Positions 28,197 through 34,999 of a stretch of 64,000 nt of DNA are shown here, piece by piece (the first letter of the stretch is position 1; each line of letters opens with the position of its first letter). A program made the translations under genes and the position numbers. Under the pieces are notes generated by a model. That model saw only the letters and a program-made list of their open reading frames with translations, was not told the origin of the DNA and searched no databases. The stretch is from the NCBI GenBank assembly GCA_902794395.1, contig CADBHB010000002.1:1-64000 (forward strand), in the 5' to 3' direction. Origin of the DNA: an uncultured Ruminococcus sp. GTDB lineage: Bacteria; Bacillota; Clostridia; Oscillospirales; Acutalibacteraceae.

Positions 28197-28689
28197 CCTT
28201 GTACTTTTCGAGGATGCCGGGTACGTCGGCAACGGTCAGTCTGCCGTAAACCTCATCGTTGACGGTGAGTACGGGCGCAAGACCGCAGGCGCCGATGCAG
28301 CGGCACGCTGTGAGCGAGAACTTGCCGTCGGGGGTACATTCCTCCGCCTCAATGCCGAGCAGCTCGGAAAGCTTGTTGAGAATGTCGCCCGAGCCCTTTA
28401 CATAGCAGGCGGTGCCGAGGCAAACGGAAATGTTGTATTTGCCCTTGGGGGACAGCGCGAACTGCGAATAGAAGGTGGATACACCGTAAACCTCCTCAAG
28501 CGGAACGCCTAAGCCCTCTGCCACCATTGTCTGGACCTCGATGGGCAGATATCCGTAGATTTCCTGCGCCTCCTGAAGCACGGGCATAACCGCGCCGGGG
28601 TCATCCTGATATTTCGCGATGACTTCCTTCAGCTTTGCCTCCTGCTCAGGTGTGCCCGAAAACGGGATACTGCTGATTTTTTTCTGCAT
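28189..28689 (-). CDS. hndA: NuoE-like [2Fe-2S] subunit of hydrogenase (HndA/HydC)
   Basis: 166 residues. Helical N-terminus, then a thioredoxin-like fold with the four [2Fe-2S] cysteines in VCLGTACYVKG and CRCIGACGLAP. First gene of the operon hndA-ATPase-hndB-hndC-hndD. It carries electrons to and from the NuoF-like subunit. GGGAGG is upstream of the ATG. Confidence 0.92.
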   Translation of the reverse strand: MQKKISSIPFSGTPEQEAKLKEVIAKYQDDPGAVMPVLQEAQEIYGYLPIEVQTMVAEGLGVPLEEVYGVSTFYSQFALSPKGKYNISVCLGTACYVKGSGDILNKLSELLGIEAEECTPDGKFSLTACRCIGACGLAPVLTVNDEVYGRLTVADVPGILEKYKDA

Positions 28690-28745
28690 AGTTTTTCCTC
28701 CCTGAATAGAATTGTCGTTACTGATTAATAAATATACCGTTACAT

Positions 28746-28768
28746 CGGTGATATTAAATTATTCACCG
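28746..28768. promoter_or_regulatory. Dyad at the start of hnd transcription
   Basis: CGGTGA-N11-TCACCG is a perfect 6-bp inverted repeat starting a few bases after the hnd -10 hexamer. It could be an operator or a 5' hairpin. It is unlike the Rex box (spacing too large) and the CRP/FNR type (centre too long). Confidence 0.45.
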
Positions 28769-28771
28769 AAC

Positions 28772-28800
28772 ATTATAACACAAATGAATGAAAATGTCTA
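28772..28800 (-). promoter_or_regulatory. Promoter of the hnd operon
   Basis: On the minus strand TAGACA (28800-28795), a 17-bp spacer and TATAAT (28777-28772), about 80 bases upstream of hndA. Confidence 0.75.
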
Positions 28801-28867
28801 CTAAAGATTTTGCCTGTTTTGTCGAAATGTGCTATTTTTTTATGGCAAATGACAAAAAGTGCCGCTG

Positions 28868-29575
28868 TCAGTCCAGCGCCGCCAATACGTTTTCGGCGCT
28901 AAGCGACCCAAGCTCCAAAAAGTTTTCCGCTTCACGCATATTTTCAAGGTAGTGGGCGTCGGAACTTGTGACGATGTGAAGCGTGTCCAGTATAGGGTGC
29001 TGCGCCCGCAGAGCGTCAAGCCGAGATATATCCGCGAGCTCGGCGGTCCTGAAGCCGCAGGCAGGGTCGATCTCTCCCAGCACCGAGAGAATAGACAGGC
29101 TGTCGCGGTCGATATGGGCGGGGTAACAGATGCCTCCGAAATCCTTTACCTTGCGGTAGGCGGAGCCGATGCCGATGTCGGTGGCGGGCAAAAGCAGGTG
29201 CTCTATCTCCCCCGTTTCCTCATCGTGCTCGTTCATAATGACCTGTCTGCCGTAGATGTCGGGACGGTTGCGTATCTTGATGCGGTGGTCGTCGACGTAG
29301 TCGTTCCACAGCAGCGCCTGCTCCAGCGTGGGAAACAGACACACCGCGTGGATGTCCTCAGAGGTGGTAAGCTCCATCCCCGGGATAACCAGCAGCCCTA
29401 TTTCCCTGCCGACAGCCATAGCCGCTGCGCAGTTGCGCGAGGAATTGTGGTCGGTCAGGGCGATAACATCCAGCCCCAGCAGCTTCGCCATATTGACGAG
29501 GTTGTTTGGGGTCATGTCCATGTCGCCGCAGGGCGACAGGCAGGAGTGCAGGTGCAGGTCGTAGAACGCTTTCAT
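28868..29575 (-). CDS. PHP-domain phosphoesterase-like protein
   Basis: 235 residues, single PHP domain. Metal-binding motifs: DLHLHSCLSPCGD at the N-terminus, ALTDHNS, and SSDAHYLENM near the end; the middle shows CYPAHIDR. The family includes histidinol-phosphate phosphatase and RNase AM/TrpH-type nucleotide phosphatases; the real substrate is unknown. Last gene of a five-gene cassette with DRTGG and HydS-like genes, overlapping the previous gene by four bases (ATGA). The constant link with hydrogenase genes suggests a signalling role. Confidence 0.8.
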   Translation of the reverse strand: MKAFYDLHLHSCLSPCGDMDMTPNNLVNMAKLLGLDVIALTDHNSSRNCAAAMAVGREIGLLVIPGMELTTSEDIHAVCLFPTLEQALLWNDYVDDHRIKIRNRPDIYGRQVIMNEHDEETGEIEHLLLPATDIGIGSAYRKVKDFGGICYPAHIDRDSLSILSVLGEIDPACGFRTAELADISRLDALRAQHPILDTLHIVTSSDAHYLENMREAENFLELGSLSAENVLAALD

Positions 29576-29901
29576 CGGAGCAAGCCGCTGATCTTCACCG
29601 CCAGCGCGTAGCTGTTTTCCTCGGTCTGAAGGATGGTGACGCCGTGGATATTCGCCTTGTTGCGCGCGTCGGTATCAAGGGCGGCGTTTTCCACCAGCAC
29701 TATGCAGCTGACATCAGCCAGCGTTGCCACGGCTATGGAATTAATGTTGCCCATTACGGTCAGCCACACGCTGTCCTCGGGCGCTCTGCCCATTACCCAG
29801 CTGAGCAGGTCGCCTATGTAGCAGTCTGTCACCTCGCGGTCGAGGTCGCCCTCTACCAGGATAGTCAATTTTAATTCTTCTATCAAATCTTTTACAGTCA
29901 T
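29572..29901 (-). CDS. DRTGG-domain protein (second copy)
   Basis: 109 residues, one domain resembling the DRTGG domain, which is found next to HPr kinase and phosphotransacetylase catalytic domains. It has the pattern LVEGDLDREVTDCYIGDLLSWVM and then CIVLVENAALD. It is a paralogue of the protein at 31.7-32.1 kb: both have EGDLD followed by a D(L/M)(L/M)S(W/D)V core. Here the domain stands alone, with no kinase. Probably a small-molecule or protein adaptor in the cassette. Confidence 0.72.
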   Translation of the reverse strand: MTVKDLIEELKLTILVEGDLDREVTDCYIGDLLSWVMGRAPEDSVWLTVMGNINSIAVATLADVSCIVLVENAALDTDARNKANIHGVTILQTEENSYALAVKISGLLR

Positions 29902-29968
29902 AGTTTTAAGCAGTCACTTGTCAAATTTTGATTGTTTGTTTCGGTCATGGGCGGTCAGGGCTTTCCGC

Positions 29969-31243
29969 TTAAATAGTTCCTTTAAGCTGGTCGTACACGT
30001 TCTGTATCTTCTCGCGCAGCTTAAAGATGCAGTCGGTCTCCTTCGCCTTGCCGCGAACTATGTCCTCGGCAAGCGCGCGGCAGGTAGGCGCGCCGCAGGA
30101 GCCGCAGTCGAGGTGAGGCAGCCCTTCGAGTATCTCCTCCATCTCCGACATCATGTTCATCGCCTTGGCGATGTCCTTGTCCAGACGGAAAATATCGGCG
30201 TCGTAGTTCAGCTCGTTTTCCCAGAGCATCCGCTCAAGGTCGCCGTCCTCCATATGGTTGAGCGACACGGGCAGGAACTTGCGCAGGGTCTGGATGCGCG
30301 CCTGAGCAACATATGCGTTCTCGACGTTGAGCACTCCGCCCACGCAGCCGCCCGAACAGGCGTTCAGCTCGATGAAGTCCACGCCGCGGATATGCTCGTC
30401 CTCCAGCTCCTCAAGGACGCGGATCACGTTTTCGATGCCGTCGGCGGCAAGGTATTTATCGCCCAGCATCGCCGCGGCTTCACCTCCCGAGGTCGCCCAG
30501 CCTATGCCCATCAGACCGGACTGTCCCAGCGGCTCCACCTCCCTCAGGTGATCCATAACCTGGGTGAGCTCGGGGTAGATCTTTGAAATGGCTATCGCCG
30601 CGTCGACCTCGGACTTCTCGGTGGAGTTTGGCGCGTGAATCTCCGTGACCTTGGCGGGACAGGGCGAGATGAAGAATATGCCGATCTGTTCGCGCGAAAG
30701 TCCGGTTTTTTCCATAGCCCTGCGCCGCGCAACGCGCGCCGCCACCTCGATGGGCGCCAGCAGGGGCATAACATTGTCACACAGCTCGGGGAAGCGTATC
30801 TTGATAAGCCTTACCACGGCGGGACAGGCTGAGCTGATGATAGGCTTTTTCAGCTTGTTTTCCTTTATCAGCTTGCGCGTTGCCTCGGAAACCAGCTCGG
30901 CGGCGCGGCTTACCTCGAACACATCGTCAAACCCCAGCTGCTTGAGCCCCGTGAGCACGAAGTCGATGCTCTCGAGGTTATTGAACTGCCCGAACAGCGC
31001 GGGCGCGGGGATCGCCACTGTGTATTTATATTGTATGATTTCCTCCAGCTTATTGCTGTTAGCCTTCTTTGCGTGGTGCGGACAAATGCGGATGCACTCG
31101 CCGCAGTCTATGCAGCGCTCAGAAAGGATCTTCGCCTTGCCGTCGTGCACGCGGATAGCCTCGGTGGGACAGCGCTTGAGACAGTTGGTGCAGCCGCAGC
31201 AGCGGTCGGCGTCAAGCTGGACGGAGTGATAGTATTTGTTCAT
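29969..31243 (-). CDS. HydS-like iron-sulfur protein with [FeFe]-hydrogenase-like domain
   Basis: 424 residues. The N-terminus has two [4Fe-4S] motifs (CCGCTNCLKRC, CIDCGECIRIC). The centre is an H-cluster domain with altered loops: SSACPAVV in place of TSCCPxW, SPCPAKV, and NACSGGCVGG without the usual GGGQP. The C-terminus has another Fe-S motif (LDCGSCGAPTC ... C). The cysteine that passes protons in active enzymes is Ala, while the cluster-ligand cysteines remain. This pattern is known from sensory HydS-type (group C/D) proteins, which bind an H-cluster but turn over slowly. It has no PAS domain or kinase of its own; it sits between GHKL ATPase and DRTGG genes. Proposed as the hydrogen or redox sensor of the locus. 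Confidence 0.82.
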   Translation of the reverse strand: MNKYYHSVQLDADRCCGCTNCLKRCPTEAIRVHDGKAKILSERCIDCGECIRICPHHAKKANSNKLEEIIQYKYTVAIPAPALFGQFNNLESIDFVLTGLKQLGFDDVFEVSRAAELVSEATRKLIKENKLKKPIISSACPAVVRLIKIRFPELCDNVMPLLAPIEVAARVARRRAMEKTGLSREQIGIFFISPCPAKVTEIHAPNSTEKSEVDAAIAISKIYPELTQVMDHLREVEPLGQSGLMGIGWATSGGEAAAMLGDKYLAADGIENVIRVLEELEDEHIRGVDFIELNACSGGCVGGVLNVENAYVAQARIQTLRKFLPVSLNHMEDGDLERMLWENELNYDADIFRLDKDIAKAMNMMSEMEEILEGLPHLDCGSCGAPTCRALAEDIVRGKAKETDCIFKLREKIQNVYDQLKGTI

Positions 31244-31295
31244 AAAAACCTCAATGAAAACTGGTTGGGACGGCGCAAGTCAAGCAAGGCGGCGC

Positions 31296-31724
31296 TTATT
31301 GGTTGACTCTTACGGTCAAGTACAGCTTGGTTCCCACGCCTATGGTGGTGTCGATGCGCATTTCGTCGCTGTATTTCTTGATGTTCGGCAAGCCCATGCC
31401 TGCTCCGAAGCCCAGGCTGCGCACGTTGGCTGGCGCGGTGGAATAGCCCTCCTGCATAGCCTTTTCCACATCGGGGATGCCGGGGCCGCGGTCGGAAAGC
31501 AGGACCTCTACCCTGTCGGGATAGATGTCCACGTCGCAGAAACCGCCCTCGGCGTGGATGACCATGTTGATCTCCGCCTCGTACATAGCTATCGCTACGC
31601 GGCGGATGGCGTCGGGGCTGTAGCCGAGAGATTTAAGACGCTTTTTGACAGCGCCGCTCGCCTCGCCCGCGCGGGTAAAGTCCTCGCCCGAGACCTCGTA
31701 GTGAAGATGTATCGCGTTGCTCAT
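31296..31724 (-). CDS. SpoIIAB/RsbW-like GHKL ATPase
   Basis: 142 residues, an ATP-binding domain of the anti-sigma-factor kinase class. N-box AMYEAEINMVIHA, G1 DRGPGIPD, and G2 LGFGAGMGLPNIKKYSDEM. No sigma factor or anti-anti-sigma (STAS) partner is nearby. The start overlaps the upstream DRTGG gene by four bases (ATGA). With the DRTGG proteins as possible partners or substrates, it is likely the signalling kinase or switch of the cassette. Confidence 0.78.
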   Translation of the reverse strand: MSNAIHLHYEVSGEDFTRAGEASGAVKKRLKSLGYSPDAIRRVAIAMYEAEINMVIHAEGGFCDVDIYPDRVEVLLSDRGPGIPDVEKAMQEGYSTAPANVRSLGFGAGMGLPNIKKYSDEMRIDTTIGVGTKLYLTVRVNQ

Positions 31725-32068
31725 ACCTTGGTACCTCCCGACAGTCCGTTAGTGTAAAGCCGTCCGCAGGCGGTGAACATTCTGAAACGGGTTTTGATAA
31801 GGGTGATGCCGCGCTGCTCCGCAAGGCTGATGATGGATTCGTCGGGCATTTTGCCGCGCACAAAGACGATGCACGCCATGTCCATCATTTCGGCGGTGCG
31901 CACCACCTGAGGGTTCACAAGCCCAGTCAGCAGCACCGACTGATCCTTTACAAACGCCAGCACGTCGCTCATCATGTCGGAGCCGCAGGCGGTTTTGATC
32001 TCCTGATCGAGGTCGCCCTCGCAGATGATCTCACCCTCCAGAATGTCGATGATATCCTTTACGATCAT
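31721..32068 (-). CDS. DRTGG-domain protein (first copy)
   Basis: About 115 residues, a stand-alone DRTGG-like domain with CEGDLDQEIKTACGSDMMSDVLAF and ACIVFVRGK, paralogous to the second copy at 29.6-29.9 kb. The start is placed at 32068: AAAGGA is about nine bases upstream, inside the longer frame. First gene of the cassette DRTGG - GHKL - HydS-like - DRTGG - PHP, all on the minus strand with two four-base overlaps. Confidence 0.72.
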   Translation of the reverse strand: MIVKDIIDILEGEIICEGDLDQEIKTACGSDMMSDVLAFVKDQSVLLTGLVNPQVVRTAEMMDMACIVFVRGKMPDESIISLAEQRGITLIKTRFRMFTACGRLYTNGLSGGTKV

Positions 32069-32106
32069 AGTGATACATCCTTTCAATTCATTAAATATAC
32101 ATTGTC

Positions 32107-32135
32107 ATTATAGCATAGTTATTTGTCAATGACAA
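32107..32135 (-). promoter_or_regulatory. Promoter with palindromic -35 for the sensory cassette
   Basis: On the minus strand TTGTCA (32135-32130) and TATAAT (32112-32107), 17-bp spacer. The -35 lies in the 13-bp palindrome TTGTCAATGACAA (32123-32135), a possible operator. Confidence 0.65.
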
Positions 32136-32228
32136 CCGATTATCTGTACAATATTTCCGATATATTTTTGTTGAAGTAGTCGGTCGCCAATAAGCTGCGG
32201 CGTAGCAACAGCCGCAGGCGCAGCTACC

Positions 32229-32257
32229 GAAAAAGACTCCCCTTGAAAAAGGGGAGC
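32229..32257 (-). terminator. Terminator of the DUF1846-to-lipoprotein operon
   Basis: CTCCCCTT (32237-32244) pairs with AAGGGGAG (32249-32256); TCTTTTT follows on the minus strand. Confidence 0.8.
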
Positions 32258-32274
32258 CCGTCATTGAACTCATA

Positions 32275-32742
32275 CTAAAATTCTTTCATCACCGCTTCCA
32301 CGTCGTCGCACATCACAAAGGCTACGCGCCTGCCCTTTACGCTGACCCGCGCCTTTTCGGCGCGCGGCACCTGATCGGGCGCGTAAAAGCGGTACTGCTC
32401 AATACGGCGGCTTTTGTGGGTCTCCAGACTTTCGGCAACCGCAGAGCAGTCATTCTTATCTTTTAATTCTATTACGGAAATTTCATATCCCGCGCCGTCG
32501 GCGGCGTAGTCGATGAAGAAGTCCATTACCTTGTCGTAATCCACGTCGGTTATGGTGGAAAGCTTGCGCTGCGCGTCGTCGCTTTGGGCATTGACGCTGC
32601 GCATCTCGGGCAGCTCAGCGGCGGCGAGCATCCTTTCGCGCGTTTGGCTAAGGCTGCGTTCAGCCTGCCTATCGGCAGCGCAGCCGCTCAAAAGGCAGAG
32701 CAGCGCCGCAAGGCAGAGCATAAGTGAAAAAGGCTTTTTCAA
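32275..32742 (-). CDS. DUF4358-like lipoprotein
   Basis: 155 residues. The signal peptide with lipobox LLSGC (Cys about residue 21) marks a membrane-anchored lipoprotein. The body has the conserved pattern of DUF4358, with the YEISVIELKDKNDC region and RRIEQYRFYAPDQV. Function unknown; members often neighbour surface-protein genes in Clostridia. It overlaps the transglutaminase-like gene by four bases and ends the operon. Confidence 0.72.
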   Translation of the reverse strand: MKKPFSLMLCLAALLCLLSGCAADRQAERSLSQTRERMLAAAELPEMRSVNAQSDDAQRKLSTITDVDYDKVMDFFIDYAADGAGYEISVIELKDKNDCSAVAESLETHKSRRIEQYRFYAPDQVPRAEKARVSVKGRRVAFVMCDDVEAVMKEF

Positions 32743-33980
32743 TACACATCACCTGCCATAGGGGCTTGACCGTCCGCGTAATATCCGCCCTCGGTGTACG
32801 GCTGAGTCTGCATAACATATCCGGTGGCAGGCTCAGACCACACCTCGGTCGGCGCTTCGGTCTCGGCTTCGGTCGGCGGCTCGGTGGAGATCTCCTCCTC
32901 GCCGAACACATTGACAACGGCGTTGTTTATGCGCTCCTCGTCGAGGTTACCTGTGCTTTGACCTCCGCCGTCAGAGTCGTCATAATAGATGATGTTGACA
33001 CAGACAAACAGCTTGCCGTCCACCTCGGCGGCGTTGAAGGTACACAGTGATACGCTGCCGCTGTAGTCGTCGGAGTACATCAGGCGCTCGCTGACGCGCG
33101 CCAGCAGAGCTTCGGCGGTATTCTTATCGTCCTGTGAGGTGACGGGAAACAGCAGACTGAGGAGGTTGGTGTGCGTGTCTGCCTGCCGCTTAATCTGCGC
33201 GGGCAGGGTGTAGATGTCCTCGCTTTCCGCGGCATTTTTGTACAGCCAGCAAAACTCATAGCTCGCAGCGGCGGGAAACGCGGCGCGCTCCCACTCCTGA
33301 GCCATCATTTCGTCGGGGATGTTGAGGTAGTAGTGACCGTCGCGCTCCTGCTCGGCGCTGTAGACGTCCACGTGATACCAATTCTCGCCCAGCTGCACCA
33401 GGTTCCAGGTGTGTCCGAGCGCCGAGGACGGCACCACATGACAGGGGATGTCGAGCATCTGCATCATCAGGCGGAAGGTGGTGGCATAGCCCACGCAAAC
33501 CGCCTTCTTGTTTTTGAGCACACCGTTGGGCGCCGACACCGCGTCGGGGTCGTCCTGAATGAGGGTGAGTCCCCCGTCGTCTATCTCGATATTGCCCAGC
33601 ATCCAGTCAAAGACCGCGCACTCCTTGTCATAGGGGGTCATGTTGTCCTTGACTATGCCCTTAAGCACCTCGGAGGCAAGCGAAAGCGTCTCCTTTTCCT
33701 CCTCGCTGAGCGCGGAGCTGTCGCCCGTGAGGTAAGCGTCGGAAACAGCCTTTGTAGAGCGGACGGTGTAGCTCTCGGCTATCACCGCCCCGTCCTCGCG
33801 GGGGGATTCCGAGGGAGCGGCCGGCTCACCGGCAGGCTCTGAGGCTACGACTTTTGGGGCTTTTCCGTTCATGGCTTCGACCCTGCGCAGCGTGAGTACG
33901 CTAAGCGCCAGTGTCGCCGACACCGCCAGCACCGTAAACACCGCGGCGCAGGCAAGCAGTGGTTTCATCAGTTTTTTCAT
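32739..33980 (-). CDS. Secreted or anchored transglutaminase-like protein
   Basis: 413 residues. An N-terminal hydrophobic helix (residues 8-28) serves as signal or anchor. The transglutaminase-like core has Cys in KKAVCVGYATTFR, His in LGHTWNLVQLG and Asp in WYHVDVYS, the complete Cys-His-Asp triad. A second region (about 250-340) is of unknown fold, and the C-terminus is Thr/Glu/Pro-rich and low-complexity. Members may act as peptidases or crosslinkers of wall material; the substrate is not known. Confidence 0.78.
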   Translation of the reverse strand: MKKLMKPLLACAAVFTVLAVSATLALSVLTLRRVEAMNGKAPKVVASEPAGEPAAPSESPREDGAVIAESYTVRSTKAVSDAYLTGDSSALSEEEKETLSLASEVLKGIVKDNMTPYDKECAVFDWMLGNIEIDDGGLTLIQDDPDAVSAPNGVLKNKKAVCVGYATTFRLMMQMLDIPCHVVPSSALGHTWNLVQLGENWYHVDVYSAEQERDGHYYLNIPDEMMAQEWERAAFPAAASYEFCWLYKNAAESEDIYTLPAQIKRQADTHTNLLSLLFPVTSQDDKNTAEALLARVSERLMYSDDYSGSVSLCTFNAAEVDGKLFVCVNIIYYDDSDGGGQSTGNLDEERINNAVVNVFGEEEISTEPPTEAETEAPTEVWSEPATGYVMQTQPYTEGGYYADGQAPMAGDVY

Positions 33981-33993
33981 ATCTCTTCTCCGG

Positions 33994-34974
33994 TCAGCGC
34001 ACGATGGCGAAGGCTATGGTCGAAAGGTAGAGCGCAACCATAACGGCGCCTTCGGCGCGGCTGAGTTTTTTAGTGAGAGTGAACACCAGCGTCAGGCAGG
34101 ACACCAAAATCAGGATGCCCAGGTCTATGACGGAGGCGAAGTTGACGGCGATGGGATGGATAGTGCCCGAAACGCCGAGGATGAGCAGAAGGTTGAAGAG
34201 GTTGGAGCCTACTACGTTGCCCACCGCCATGCCGTTTTCTCCCTTGCGGGAGGCGACTATCGAAGTGACCAGCTCGGGCAGCGAGGTGCCGAAGGCTACC
34301 ACAGTCAAGCCTATAAGCGTCTCGCTCATTCCGCAGGCGGCGGCGATGCTCTTGGCGTTCTCCACCACCAGATTGCCGCCCAAAACGATGCAGGCAAGTC
34401 CCACCGCTATAAGCAGCAGGCTTTTCCACACGGGCAGGGGCTTTTTTTCTTCATCCTCACTTGTAGGGTGCCTGCGCGCCATTACGATGAGGAAGGTGAT
34501 ATAGGCGACGAACACGCCCAGAAAAGCTATGGAAAGCGGTCTTGAGATCACGCCGACATTTTGGAGCATGGGTGTGCCGAAGCCGTAATATCCCGTGAGG
34601 ACATTGATGCCCACAGACAGGAACAGGGCAACGGAGATGATAATAGACAGCGGGAAGTCGCGCTTTACTATGCCCTTGTCAACGGGGATGGGACGGATGA
34701 GAGCACAGACGCCCAGCACCATGAGCAGGTTGAACAGGTTGGAGCCCACCACGTTGCTCATGGCTATCTCATTTGATCCGGCGACAGCCGCCGAGGTGCT
34801 TACCGCCAGCTCGGGGGCGCTGGTGCCCATGGCGACGACGGTGAGTCCGATGATGACTCCCGGCACCTTGAAGGTGCGCGCCAGCGAGGAGCTGCCGTCC
34901 ACAAAGAAGTCGGCGCCCTTGATGAGGGCGGCAAAGCCTAAGATAAGCAGCAGGATGTTGAGTACGATTGTCAT
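33994..34974 (-). CDS. Calcium/sodium (cation/cation) exchanger, YrbG/CaxA family
   Basis: 326 residues, about ten membrane helices in two inverted halves. Each half carries the alpha-repeat signature: GTSAPELAVSTSAAVAGSNEIAMSN in part near residue 50 and GTSLPELVTSIVASRKGENG in the second half, both followed by NVVGSNLFN. Probably exports Ca2+ or takes up cations in exchange for Na+ or K+. 25 bp after the SNF2 helicase gene, same strand. Confidence 0.88.
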   Translation of the reverse strand: MTIVLNILLLILGFAALIKGADFFVDGSSSLARTFKVPGVIIGLTVVAMGTSAPELAVSTSAAVAGSNEIAMSNVVGSNLFNLLMVLGVCALIRPIPVDKGIVKRDFPLSIIISVALFLSVGINVLTGYYGFGTPMLQNVGVISRPLSIAFLGVFVAYITFLIVMARRHPTSEDEEKKPLPVWKSLLLIAVGLACIVLGGNLVVENAKSIAAACGMSETLIGLTVVAFGTSLPELVTSIVASRKGENGMAVGNVVGSNLFNLLLILGVSGTIHPIAVNFASVIDLGILILVSCLTLVFTLTKKLSRAEGAVMVALYLSTIAFAIVR

Positions 34975-34999
34975 ATATTTACCTCCGATATGGTCGATA

